A stretch of DNA of 64,000 nucleotides from Negativicutes bacterium (GTDB lineage Bacteria > Bacillota > JAAYKD01), in NCBI GenBank assembly GCA_021372785.1, contig JAJFTT010000023.1, forward strand, positions 1 to 64,000, written 5' to 3'. Positions 1-7,619 of the stretch are shown here, in pieces. A model generated the notes under the pieces. That model saw only the letters and a list, made by a program, of their open reading frames with translations. It made no database searches and was not told the DNA's origin. Each line of letters opens with the position of its first letter. Positions within the stretch are counted from its first letter, which is position 1. A program made the position numbers and the translations under genes.

Positions 1-60
1 TATTTCTTCTGCTAATTTCAGGGCTTCCTGCCGCACTTCTTTACTGTATGTTTGATTCAT
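1..60 (-). CDS. IS3-type transposase OrfA, N-terminal fragment cut by window edge
   Basis: Twenty codons are visible, starting at 60 on the minus strand and reading MNQTYSKEVRQEALKLAEEI. This resembles the N-terminal helix-turn-helix region of IS3-family OrfA proteins, which bind the element ends. An AAGGAG ribosome-binding site lies about 12 bases upstream, and a TATACT-like -10 lies in the AT-rich stretch at 80-105. The rest of the gene is outside the window, so it cannot be judged intact. The family call rests on the N-terminal pattern only. Confidence 0.6.
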   Translation of the reverse strand, partial: MNQTYSKEVRQEALKLAEEI

Positions 61-141
61 CTTCTATCGCTCTCCTTATACTTATACTTTTAGTATAGCA
101 TATCCTCGCGATTCAGACTCTACTTTTATCGTAGCACTCCA
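1..141 (-). mobile_element. End of an IS3-like insertion sequence nested in an IS21-type element
   Basis: Reading the minus strand, the istA start of an IS21-type element (from 168) stops matching after codon 9, and new sequence begins with TGGAGTGCTACG at 141. IS3-family ends begin with TG, and an IS3-type OrfA starts 80 bases further in. The junction at 141/142 is therefore the likely insertion point. The other end lies outside the window, so the target duplication cannot be checked. Confidence 0.5.
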
Positions 142-306
142 CCGTAAGATTTCGCGGTAATTGGTCATTCCTTTGACCTCCTTCATGTTTTCACACTGAT
201 TGTGTGTAACATGATTTTACCACGATTTATTGACTGCACTGGGTTCCGTTTTGACTGCACTCGTTTTCCGTCGCTGCTGCACTAACTTTCCGATCTAACT
301 GCACGG
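142..306 (-). mobile_element. IS21-family left end with istA start codons and 22-bp-spaced repeats
   Basis: The first nine codons of an IstA protein (MTNYREILR, 168 to 142 on the minus strand) follow an AAAGGA ribosome-binding site. Upstream, the hexamer CTGCAC recurs at 234, 255, 277 and 299, a spacing of 21-22 bases or two helical turns. Spaced terminal repeats of this sort are the transposase-binding sites of IS21-type elements. The element is truncated by the nested IS3-like insertion. Its outer boundary is near 306, judged only from the end of the repeats. Confidence 0.6.
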
Positions 307-325
307 TTTCAACCGACGTAATCAT

Positions 326-376
326 TTTGAATGCCTGTTACCACAGAATAAAAGAGTTGTTTGGCTGAGATCATAG
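326..376 (+). pseudogene. C-terminal remnant of a small ORF related to the one at 4439-4660
   Basis: Directly after the IS21 end an open frame reads FECLLPQNKRVVWLRS and stops at 376. Its first bases (325-354) match the end of the small gene at 4624-4652, where the protein reads FECLSPHSKAA, in the same frame and orientation. The simplest reading is that an IS21 element removed the 5' part of a paralogous small gene. The remnant ends 30 bases before the macro-domain gene, much as the intact ORF precedes the ABC-F gene. Confidence 0.45.
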
Positions 377-406
377 CGTAATCTTTCACTCTCGAGGAGG
401 TGCAAT

Positions 407-1417
407 ATGCCCTTTAGCATAGTCCGGCAGGACATCACAAAAATGAAGGTTGATGCAATCGTCAACGCCGCAAACACCGAGCTTCGGATGGGCGGCGGCG
501 TTTGTGCAGCGATATTCAATACGGCGGGCGTGTCCGAATTACAGGCAGTCTGCAACAAACGCGCACCTATTCAGACGGGCGATGCGGTCATAACGCCGGG
601 GTTCAAGCTTCCCGCCAAGTTTATTATCCAGACAGCGGGACCGGTTTACCGTGGCGGCAAGCGCGGCGAAGAAGAACAGCTCCGCTCCTGCTATCTCAAC
701 AGCCTGAAACGAGCGGTGGAGAATAAGTGCGGGAGCATTGCGTTTCCACTGATTTCAAGCGGCAGCTATGGCTATCCGAAAGACAAAGCTCTGCGCGTTG
801 CAGCCGGAGCAATTCGGGACTTCCTCGGCGAACACGACTTGCAAGTCTACCTCGTCGTATTCGACAAGGCGGCGTTTGCTGTCAGCAAAGAGTTGCTTGG
901 TGAAGTTGAAAGCTATATTGACGAGCATTATGTCACAGAACACCAAACCCAGCGTCGGGAGTTGCTTGAGACTGAGCTTCAAGTCCTGAAACAAGCCGAC
1001 CTGTTCCGCTATGAAGCGCCGGCGCCTGTGCGGACCAGGACGGTTCAGGCAGGCCTTGACGATTTGATAGGTAACCTCGACGAGTCGTTCTCGGCGGCGC
1101 TCCTGCGGCTGATTGACGCCAAAGGCAAGACGGATGTGGAAGTATATAAACGTGCCAACCTTGACCGAAAGTTGTTCTCCAAAATCAGAAGCGGCAAGGG
1201 CTACATGCCAGGCAAGCGCACCGCCGTTGCCCTCGCCGTTGCCCTGGAGTTGTCGCTTGCACAAACAGAAGACCTTTTGGAGCGAGCCGGCTATGCACTG
1301 TCACACAGCCAAAAGTTTGATGTGATTGTCGAATACTTTATCGTCAACAAAAAATACGATATTTTCGAGATTAATGAGGTGCTGTTTCAATACGATCAGC
1401 CACTGTTGGGAGGGTGA
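407..1417 (+). CDS. Macro-domain protein with C-terminal helix-turn-helix-like domain
   Basis: The 336-residue protein starts at ATG 407 behind GAGGAGG. Residues 1 to about 170 form a MacroD-type macro domain, with the NAAN motif near residue 22, the GGGV loop near 31 and the SSGSYGYP phosphate loop near 122. Domains of this class bind ADP-ribose and often remove it from proteins or from O-acetyl-ADP-ribose. After a linker, residues about 220-336 make a helical domain resembling an XRE-type DNA-binding fold (DRKLFSKIRSGKGYMPGKRT). That part is inferred from pattern alone. The gene opens a three-gene ADP-ribose cassette flanked by IS21 remnants. The fusion could be a regulator that senses ADP-ribose, or an antitoxin-like hydrolase. 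Confidence 0.85.
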   Translation: MPFSIVRQDITKMKVDAIVNAANTELRMGGGVCAAIFNTAGVSELQAVCNKRAPIQTGDAVITPGFKLPAKFIIQTAGPVYRGGKRGEEEQLRSCYLNSLKRAVENKCGSIAFPLISSGSYGYPKDKALRVAAGAIRDFLGEHDLQVYLVVFDKAAFAVSKELLGEVESYIDEHYVTEHQTQRRELLETELQVLKQADLFRYEAPAPVRTRTVQAGLDDLIGNLDESFSAALLRLIDAKGKTDVEVYKRANLDRKLFSKIRSGKGYMPGKRTAVALAVALELSLAQTEDLLERAGYALSHSQKFDVIVEYFIVNKKYDIFEINEVLFQYDQPLLGG

Positions 1418-1786
1418 GAAGGCGGAACGGATAGGACGGAAGCGTCGGGGGATTTTGAAAATTATTTTTACTTAGGCAATTCAGAAGTTCACAGCTTGAC
1501 AATGGTGTAAACCGGTATCCGGCTCCCGCTGCGAGCCATCATGCAGACGGTAAACATATCGGGCAGCAAACAGACACAGGATCAGATGGGTGGGATGACT
1601 CGCTGAGAAATAGCCGGTCCACGCGGCAAGGATCAAGGGAAGCCTGGCTCATCGGTTGCAAAGTTCCCGGGGAGAGCGCTTCGCAAAACCCGATTTATGC
1701 CGTTGATTTGTCGCTTGCCAAGCGACCGGCTGCCCTGCCGAAATTGTTATCCTTAAGTCATCATAAAACTTGAGGAGGGCATGGCA
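1418..1786 (+). other. 369-bp gap with a decayed coding tail
   Basis: No complete gene is visible. A short open frame from ATG 1532 (MQTVNISGSKQTQ...) ends in TGA near 1605 and may be the tail of a lost gene. A small inverted repeat with arms GTCGCTTG and AAGCGAC lies near 1710-1727. GAGGAGGG at 1772-1779 is the ribosome-binding site of the VWA gene. The gap separates the macro gene from the VWA and glycohydrolase genes, so the three may not share one transcript. Confidence 0.35.
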
Positions 1787-2440
1787 ATGAAAAAAGGATT
1801 GACGGAACTAGTATTCATACTCGACAAGAGCGGCTCGATGAGCGGACTGGAAACCGATACGATAGGCGGCTACAATGCTATGCTTAAAAAGCAGCAGACA
1901 GTCGCCGGCGAATGCCATATCACAACGGTGCTTTTTGATAACAACTATGAGCTGCTCCACGACCGTATAGACATCAAGGCGGTCAGCCCGATCACCGAAA
2001 AGGAGTACCAAGCCGGCGGATCGACTGCGCTTCTGGATGCCATAGGCAGGACGATACATAAAATCGGCAGCGCCCGGCAGCACACCGCCGACGATTACCG
2101 TGCCGAAAAGGTCTTGTTCGTCATCGTCACCGACGGCGAGGAGAACAGCAGCCGCACGTATAGCGCGGACAAAGTCAAGGCGCAGATCGAGCGGCAGAAG
2201 GCAAAATACGGTTGGGAATTTCTCTTTCTCGGCGCGAATATCGACGCTGTGCAGACAGCTTCGCGCTTCGGCATCGCACCCGACCGCGCTCAGAATTATC
2301 ACGCTGACAGCGAGGGTGTGGAGCTCAGCTTCTGCGTGATGAGCGAAGCTGTTGCCAAATTCCGGGAAAGCGCCGCCATGCCGGAGGACTGGAAGGAAGA
2401 GATACAGAAAGATTTTAAATGCAGAGGGGGTCGAAAATAA
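1787..2440 (+). CDS. VWA-domain protein (TerY/YegL-like)
   Basis: The 217-residue protein is almost entirely one von Willebrand A domain. The metal-ion-dependent adhesion site is complete: DKSGSMS near residue 12, a conserved threonine near GGSTALLDA and TDGEENSS near residue 115. There is no signal peptide or membrane segment, so it acts in the cytoplasm. Such proteins usually serve as Mg-dependent protein-binding scaffolds. ATG 1787 is preferred over ATG 1781 because GAGGAGGG (1772-1779) is then seven bases away. The stop overlaps the next start (TAATG), a sign of translational coupling with the ADP-ribosylglycohydrolase. Related stand-alone VWA proteins occur in tellurite/stress (Ter) systems. 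The partner here is not known. Confidence 0.85.
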   Translation: MKKGLTELVFILDKSGSMSGLETDTIGGYNAMLKKQQTVAGECHITTVLFDNNYELLHDRIDIKAVSPITEKEYQAGGSTALLDAIGRTIHKIGSARQHTADDYRAEKVLFVIVTDGEENSSRTYSADKVKAQIERQKAKYGWEFLFLGANIDAVQTASRFGIAPDRAQNYHADSEGVELSFCVMSEAVAKFRESAAMPEDWKEEIQKDFKCRGGRK

Positions 2441-3276
2441 TGCTGGGTGCTATAATCGGCGATATCGCAGGTTCCATCTACGAGTGGCATAATATCAAGA
2501 CGAAAGATTTTCCTTTGTTCAGCGACGACTGCTTTTTTACGGACGATACCGTTATGACCGTTGCCACTGCCGACGCGCTGATGAACGGCGGTAAAAAGGA
2601 CGATTTTATTGATGCTTATAAGAAATGGGGACGCCTGTATCCCAACGCCGGTTACGGCGGCAGATTTGGCAGTTGGTTGAACTCGGAGGATCGCGAGCCG
2701 TATCACAGCTGGGGCAACGGCTCGGCGATGCGCGTATCACCCTGTGCATGGGTCATGAACTGCGGATTCTACGGCAGAACCGGCTGCCGACCGTCAAACG
2801 GTTGGGCTACGGTTACTTGCTCCGCCGAGGTAACACACAACCATCCCGAAGGAATTAAAGGGGCGCAAGCCACGGCAGCAGCAATATTCTTGTGCCGGTT
2901 CTATGCCGAAGCTCACGCTTTTGCCAGCCTTGACGAATTGAAAGACGAAATAAAAAAACGGATAGAGAGTAATTTTGGCTATGACCTGTCCCGGACACTG
3001 GACGAAATACGTCCGACCTATCGCTTTTACGAAAGCTGTCAAGACACCGTACCGCAGGCAATCAGAGCTTTTCTCGAAAGCAGCGATTTTGAGGATGCCA
3101 TTCGGAACGCCGTCTCGTTGGGCGGCGATAGCGACACGCTCGCGGCGATAACCGGCAGCATTGCCGAAGCCGCCTACGGTATTCCGCAGTGGATCAAGCA
3201 GAAGGCATGGACTTACCTCGACGAGCCGCTCCGCGATGTTTGCTGCCGCTGGCACCAGTTTAGGCACGAAACCTAA
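2440..3276 (+). CDS. ADP-ribosylglycohydrolase (DraG/ARH family)
   Basis: The 278-residue protein begins GDIAGSIYEWHN and carries the family's two metal-binding motifs. FFTDDTVMT lies near residue 32 and GGDSDTLAAITGSIAEA near 232. These hold the two Mg ions that cleave ADP-ribose from arginine or other side chains, or from nucleotides. The length and full set of acidic ligands indicate an active enzyme. The start is ATG 2440, sharing a base with the stop of the VWA gene, with GAGGGGG as ribosome-binding site. Together with the macro protein it gives the locus two independent ADP-ribose erasers. The substrate is unknown, and no ADP-ribosyltransferase is visible in the window. Confidence 0.9.
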   Translation: MLGAIIGDIAGSIYEWHNIKTKDFPLFSDDCFFTDDTVMTVATADALMNGGKKDDFIDAYKKWGRLYPNAGYGGRFGSWLNSEDREPYHSWGNGSAMRVSPCAWVMNCGFYGRTGCRPSNGWATVTCSAEVTHNHPEGIKGAQATAAAIFLCRFYAEAHAFASLDELKDEIKKRIESNFGYDLSRTLDEIRPTYRFYESCQDTVPQAIRAFLESSDFEDAIRNAVSLGGDSDTLAAITGSIAEAAYGIPQWIKQKAWTYLDEPLRDVCCRWHQFRHET

Positions 3277-3468
3277 CGCCGGCGATGCGGTGCAGACCCG
3301 CTAACGATTTATACTTGCGCTAACGGAACTGCAACCCGCGCCTGCGGTTTGTCCGGCTAACATACCCTGTCTCAAAAAAAGCAAGGCGTTTCAGCACTTA
3401 ATCGTTTCTTTTCCGATCTCCGCACATGCTGTCTGCAGTAGCTGATATCTCCAAAGCAGCGCCTTTAC

Positions 3469-3893
3469 CTATACTCGCGCCGGCGCTGGGCAGAAAGGGT
3501 GTTCATCGTCGCTAACGATATGCTGCAGCTCCTCGTATTCACGCCGCGGTGCTTCTACTTTTGTTATGCCGTGTTTTTCGCGCAACCCTGCCACGAAGCG
3601 TCTTACCGTTCGGTCGGCGGCGTCAATCTTATATTTCTCACACAGCAAATCCCCGACCTGAGCTGCCGACATACCAGGGTAGCTTTCAAGCCAGTGTAAA
3701 ACCGGCGGTTCATAGGCTGCCAGCGCGGACAGCTTATTCACAGAGGCTAGTGTTTGCGCGTATTCATCCGGAGACATGTCCCAATATTTCCTTGCGGTTT
3801 TCGGCTCACCCGCAGCATATGTGCTACCTGCCGCATGCTGAAGCCCTTTTCTTTTTGTGCCTGAATTTCACTATACATTTGCCATCCCTTCAT
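3469..3893 (-). pseudogene. IS21-family istA transposase fragment, frameshifted and truncated
   Basis: Reading leftward from ATG 3893 the frame gives MYSEIQAQKEKGFSMRQVAH, a helix-turn-helix typical of IstA. It must then change frame near 3798-3801 to continue as ARKYWDMSPDEYAQTL and on to LREKHGITKVEAPRREYEE. Restoring one base in the T-run at 3798-3801 (an A-run on the coding strand) joins both halves. The catalytic DDE part of IstA and all of IstB are missing, so this is a dead remnant. The protein matches the family's N-terminal DNA-binding region over about 140 residues. Confidence 0.7.
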
Positions 3894-3964
3894 TTCTGCT
3901 CATACCTCCCGCATCTGTTTTAACAAGCGTTCGGTTCTGGCTGCTTTCCTCGGGGTGGCTCAAT

Positions 3965-4105
3965 TTGTGGCCAAAACTGGTTCACTTCGTTTGACCATTT
4001 TTGGATGTAAGTGGTAACATAAAGTATACCATTTTCGGACACGAGAAATAGGCCAAATCTCGCCACAAAGTATACCAGTCCTCGCCAGAAAATAGGCCAT
4101 CTTTG
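3965..4105 (-). repeat. IS21-type terminal repeats at about 22-bp spacing
   Basis: On the minus strand two motifs alternate: TGGCCTATTT (from 4099 and 4055) and TGGTATACTTT (from 4077 and 4031). Steps are 22, 22 and 24 bases. Further related TGGTC/TGGCC copies lie at about 3970-4000. This is the arrangement of transposase-binding sites at an IS21 left end. It lies directly upstream of the istA fragment that reads leftward from 3893. Confidence 0.65.
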
Positions 4106-4161
4106 GTCTGTAATGGGTTACACCTTTTGAAGTAAAGCAAATTCAGAAAGGAACTTAACAG

Positions 4162-4287
4162 ATGAAGGAGTTAGAAATGTATAGCAGAATCAACGAACTA
4201 CTGCACAAAGGTTTTTCCGAGCGCAGGACCGCAAAGATTCTGGGAGTCAACCGCGGAACCGTGAAGAAGTATAAGGAAAAGCATTGA
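4162..4287 (+). pseudogene. Second IstA N-terminal fragment (41 codons), divergent from the first
   Basis: The short frame reads MYSRINELLHKGFSERRTAK and ends shortly after VNRGTVKKYKEKH. It shares the MYS-I-x-GFS-x-R-x-A pattern with the minus-strand istA fragment at 3469-3893. An AAAGGA ribosome-binding site precedes it. It encodes only the first helix-turn-helix, with no catalytic part. It is probably a remnant of another IS21-type element pointing the other way and sharing the repeat block between them. Confidence 0.5.
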
Positions 4288-4374
4288 ATGCGAAAATGTC
4301 ATCCCCGAACGGTTCGTTGTGCGCCTGCTCTCATAAAGGTGACGCGCTGAAGTCGTTCCTTATGGTTTTAATTC

Positions 4375-4403
4375 TTGACTCGTACACAAAAAGAGGGTAT
4401 ACT
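4375..4403 (+). promoter_or_regulatory. Promoter of the leader ORF / ABC-F unit
   Basis: TTGACT at 4375-4380 and TATACT at 4398-4403 are separated by exactly 17 bases, close to the sigma-A consensus. Transcription would start near 4410, some 30 bases before the small leader ORF. Confidence 0.75.
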
Positions 4404-4438
4404 ATTACTCAATAGGGAACAGAAGGGTGGTGATCAGC

Positions 4439-4660
4439 ATGAAGCAATCTAGATTTTTACGTGCGAAGGAGCTTTTTCCAGGCAGTGACATCGTGCGTAG
4501 ATATTCATTCAAAACAATCGGCAGATGGGATCACTATGCCCTTTTAGCAAGAGCAAACCATCGTCTTGCAATGGGTTTTGCCATTACAGGGGACCAGTCT
4601 GTTCTTTTTGAAGGTAAAGATTGTTTTGAATGCCTGTCACCACATAGTAAAGCGGCATAA
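4439..4660 (+). CDS. Small 73-residue protein of unknown function upstream of ABC-F gene
   Basis: ATG 4439 follows GGGTGGTGA and lies just downstream of a good promoter. The basic, tryptophan-containing product begins MKQSRFLRAKELFPGSD and ends FECLSPHSKAA. It has no membrane segment and no domain I recognise. A C-terminal remnant of a related ORF lies at 326-376, which argues that the frame is really coding and belongs to a family. Its stop is 24 bases before a hairpin terminator in the leader of the ABC-F gene, so translating it could also influence read-through. At 73 codons it is long for a pure attenuation peptide. Confidence 0.5.
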   Translation: MKQSRFLRAKELFPGSDIVRRYSFKTIGRWDHYALLARANHRLAMGFAITGDQSVLFEGKDCFECLSPHSKAA

Positions 4661-4684
4661 ATTCGCTTCTTTATGTTTGGTCGG

Positions 4685-4722
4685 CCCTGTGCAGTCAAAG
4701 CGATCTGCTCAGGGTATTTTTA
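4685..4722 (+). terminator. Hairpin attenuator in the ABC-F leader
   Basis: CCCTGTGCAG at 4685-4694 pairs with CTGCTCAGGG at 4705-4714 (one internal mismatch), followed by a short U-rich tract TATTTTTA. It lies between the leader ORF and the ABC-F ribosome-binding site (AAAGGAG, 4734-4740). Many antibiotic-responsive ABC-F genes are controlled by such premature terminators. An upstream CATAAA/TTTATG pairing at about 4653-4676 could compete with it. Confidence 0.5.
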
Positions 4723-4749
4723 TGTCCAACGATAAAGGAGTTTTTAATC

Positions 4750-6645
4750 ATGATTGAGATTGCAATGAATGAGTTGAATCAGTATTACGGTGCAAATCAG
4801 GTGCTGAAGGGCATTTCGTTTGAAATTTACAGCGGTGAGAAAGTCGGACTGTTGGGTAAAAACGGTTCGGGTAAAACGACGCTGTTTAAAACAATCACCG
4901 GTGAAGAACCCTTTGAGAGCGGAAGCATCGCCAAAGCAACGGGTAAAAAGATCGAAATGCTGGCACAAATTCCTGTCTTTGGCGCAAACGAGACAGCGGA
5001 GGATATTTTACGCTCGTCGTTTGCGGAAATCACAGAGGTTTTTCAAGCGATGAAAGCAATCGAGGGAGATGCCACCCCGGCCATCCTCGCACGCTATGGG
5101 CGGCTGATGGAGCGCTATGAACAGCTTGGCGGCTATGAAACCGAGGTCAGGATCGATAAAATCTGTGCCGGCATGCAGATCGACGCTAAGGTGCGCCAGA
5201 GCCTTTTCGAGCAATTAAGCGGCGGTGAGAAGTCAAGAGTGAACTTGGCGCGTATCCTGCTGCGCGAGTGCGACATTCTCCTGCTGGATGAACCGACCAA
5301 TCATCTCGATTTGGCTTCTCTGCAATGGCTGGAAGACTTTCTGCATAACTTCCCCGGCACGGTGGTTGTCGTATCGCACGACCGGGTCTTTCTCGACCAT
5401 GTGGTGACGCGAATCATCGAAATTGAGGATGGCAAGGCAAACTTCTATGCGGGGAACTATTCGTATTATCTGGAAGAGCGTCAGCAACGTTACCTGACCC
5501 AGGCGGAACAGTATAAACAACAACAACATAAAATCAGCCAGCTGGAAGAAGCGGTAAAAAGGCAGCGCATTTGGGCAGATATCAATAAGAATAACTCCAG
5601 TCTGGCGAAACGCGCCCTGGCCATGGAAAAACGGATTGAACAAATGGACAAGGTCGCAAAACCTGTCACGGCAAGAAAGCTGGCGGCAGGGTTTGACAGC
5701 GGCGGCTATGCGTCAAAAGAAATCGTGTCGTTTGCTTTGGTATGCAAGCGTTACGGCGAGAAAGTTCTGCTGCATAATCTGAATTTGAAAATCCTCCGCA
5801 ACGAGCGGATCGCCTTTGTAGGAGCCAATGGCTGCGGTAAGTCCACGCTCCTAAAAATGCTGATGGGGGAAGAAGCGCTTGACAGCGGTGAAATCAGTAT
5901 CAGCAGCAATGTTAAAATCGGTTATCTGCCGCAAATCATCCGCTTTGAGGATGACAATGCCACAATTTTGGAGCTCTTTCGCGCTGAGACCAACCGGTCT
6001 GAGGAAAATTCCCGTAGCATACTGGCAAAGTTTCATTTTTCCGCGGCCGATGTCGTTAAAAAAGTCCGTGTTCTTTCCGGCGGAGAAAAAAGCAGATTAA
6101 AACTTTGTTTGATGATGCAGAAAAATATCAATTTTCTGCTGCTGGATGAGCCAACCAATCATCTGGATATCGCTTCCAGGGAATGGATCGAAACTGCGCT
6201 CGCCGATTTTGAGGGGACGATGCTTCTTGTTTCCCACGACAGATACTTTCTCAATAAATTCACGGAGAAAGTCTGGAATATGGAAAATGGCACGATCACC
6301 CCGTACGATTGCGGCTTTGAGGCCTATCTTGCAGCCGTTCGTCAAGCCAAGGCTGCGGAAATTGTGCCAAAGAAATATAGCCCTCAGCCCACACAAAAAA
6401 GCAAAGAGAAAGCAGTTTCCCCAAAAGCAGAAGAGACGAGCATCGAGCAGCAAATCCTTGAGGCGGAAGCGGAGCTTGGCAAAATTGACGCGGCTATCGA
6501 AGCAGATTTAGCGAGGGAGGATTTCTCAAAAATGCATGAATTGCTGGCAAAAAAGCAGCAGCTGGCGCAGCATATCGATGCGTTGTATACCGAATGGCCA
6601 GAAAGCGGCGATCACACCAGAAAAGATACTGTAAAACCAAAATAA
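4750..6645 (+). CDS. ABC-F family ATPase, possible ribosome-protection protein
   Basis: The 631-residue protein has two ATP-binding cassettes and no membrane segments. Domain 1 has Walker A GKNGSGKTTL near residue 36, LSGGEKSR near 158 and LLLDEPTNHLD near 178. The interdomain linker, rich in Q, K and R (about 235-300), is the arm that reaches into the ribosomal P/E site in this family. Domain 2 has GANGCGKSTL near 359, LSGGEKSR near 440 and LLLDEPTNHLD near 463. A charged C-terminal coiled-coil tail (about 540-620) completes it. The leader with promoter, small ORF and attenuator resembles inducible antibiotic-resistance ABC-F genes. A housekeeping translation role cannot be excluded from sequence alone. 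Confidence 0.88.
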   Translation: MIEIAMNELNQYYGANQVLKGISFEIYSGEKVGLLGKNGSGKTTLFKTITGEEPFESGSIAKATGKKIEMLAQIPVFGANETAEDILRSSFAEITEVFQAMKAIEGDATPAILARYGRLMERYEQLGGYETEVRIDKICAGMQIDAKVRQSLFEQLSGGEKSRVNLARILLRECDILLLDEPTNHLDLASLQWLEDFLHNFPGTVVVVSHDRVFLDHVVTRIIEIEDGKANFYAGNYSYYLEERQQRYLTQAEQYKQQQHKISQLEEAVKRQRIWADINKNNSSLAKRALAMEKRIEQMDKVAKPVTARKLAAGFDSGGYASKEIVSFALVCKRYGEKVLLHNLNLKILRNERIAFVGANGCGKSTLLKMLMGEEALDSGEISISSNVKIGYLPQIIRFEDDNATILELFRAETNRSEENSRSILAKFHFSAADVVKKVRVLSGGEKSRLKLCLMMQKNINFLLLDEPTNHLDIASREWIETALADFEGTMLLVSHDRYFLNKFTEKVWNMENGTITPYDCGFEAYLAAVRQAKAAEIVPKKYSPQPTQKSKEKAVSPKAEETSIEQQILEAEAELGKIDAAIEADLAREDFSKMHELLAKKQQLAQHIDALYTEWPESGDHTRKDTVKPK

Positions 6646-7035
6646 CGTTGCGCGCTCAGAACCAAGGTATACCAAAGAACGCGGTGTAGATGGCTTCTCA
6701 GATCAATGGGAAAACGTCAGGTGGCAGCTGAACTGACAGATCGCCACCCGACGGAGACATCCTCGTGGTGGTCAATCAATGATACCGCAAGGCGGGAAGC
6801 GACTGGAACACATCATAAAATTTAAAACAAACGCGGCTGATTTTCAAAATAGCCGCGTTTGTTTTAAAATCTCTTGAACTCGACCTTGTTTTTAGTTGCA
6901 TATCGAGTAGCAACAAACATTTGAGATGGTTTCCCATACCAATCAAATCAAATTAGTTGGAGCTTTATCTGTCAATAGATTTCCAATAATAGTAGATATA
7001 ATTTATACTTCTTTCGTTTCAGAGGGAATGTTTCA
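6646..7035. other. 390-bp gap between convergent genes
   Basis: The gap holds one strong hairpin (listed separately) and otherwise no convincing frame. Positions 6646-6815 contain unassigned mixed-GC sequence. Positions 6871-7035 are AT-rich. Confidence 0.4.
6820..6870. terminator. Bidirectional intrinsic terminator
   Basis: The arms ATTTAAAACAAACGCGGCT (from 6820) and AGCCGCGTTTGTTTTAAAAT (6851-6870) are perfectly complementary around a 12-base loop. The A/T ends give a U-tract in either direction. It ends the ABC-F gene and probably also the minus-strand gene at 7036. Confidence 0.85.
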
Positions 7036-7545
7036 CTATTTCACTTTCTCCGCCACTTCAATCACGCAGCAGCCGTCGCCGTCCATCACGTGTTTTGAGT
7101 GCTTCATGGTATGCGTGGGGTCGTAAGCCTCATACTTGGCAGGGTCCACCAGGCAGTAGGAGCGGGCCAGGGGTGTGTTGTACTGCGAGAATACATCGGC
7201 AATGGGGCAGTAAGCAACGCAAGGCTGCGTTTTGCCGTCCGCTGCCGTAGTCATGCCATTTTCCCAGCCTTTGCTTGGCAGGTCGGGGATAGAGCGAAAA
7301 TTCTCGTAGCTTAAGGCTTTGCCCTGGGTGAGCACGGCATCGCGGGTAGCTTCACCGCAGAGGGTGCCGTAGTCCCAAACGATTTTTTCGGTCAGACGTT
7401 TGGCTTCCGCTTCGCCGAATTCGGTAATCAGGCTGGTGGTCATGGCATGGTAAAAAAGCGATAAGCGCCGCACTGCCAGGCGGACATCCTGCGTCCAGGC
7501 TTGTTCAATTTCAGGGCTGATCGCTAATTGCTTCTGATCCGGCAT
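7036..7545 (-). CDS. L-2-amino-thiazoline-4-carboxylic acid hydrolase-like protein
   Basis: The 169-residue soluble protein resembles the family named after the Pseudomonas enzyme that opens L-2-amino-thiazoline-4-carboxylate to N-carbamoyl-L-cysteine. The N-terminal half is helical and the C-terminal half holds conserved cysteines in QPCVAYCPIADVF and DGDGCCVIEVAEKV. The broad family is often annotated this way without proof of activity. It is divergent from an M20 amidohydrolase, and hydrolysis of an N-carbamoyl amino acid would be the next step in that pathway. The neighbourhood therefore fits, but the reaction is inferred. Confidence 0.7.
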   Translation of the reverse strand: MPDQKQLAISPEIEQAWTQDVRLAVRRLSLFYHAMTTSLITEFGEAEAKRLTEKIVWDYGTLCGEATRDAVLTQGKALSYENFRSIPDLPSKGWENGMTTAADGKTQPCVAYCPIADVFSQYNTPLARSYCLVDPAKYEAYDPTHTMKHSKHVMDGDGCCVIEVAEKVK

Positions 7546-7619
7546 GAAAATTCACTCCTCTTTTTTTGATCTGCGCTCCAATTTGTTGTTTATTTCGGCA
7601 TTCCAGCGGAAAAAACCTG

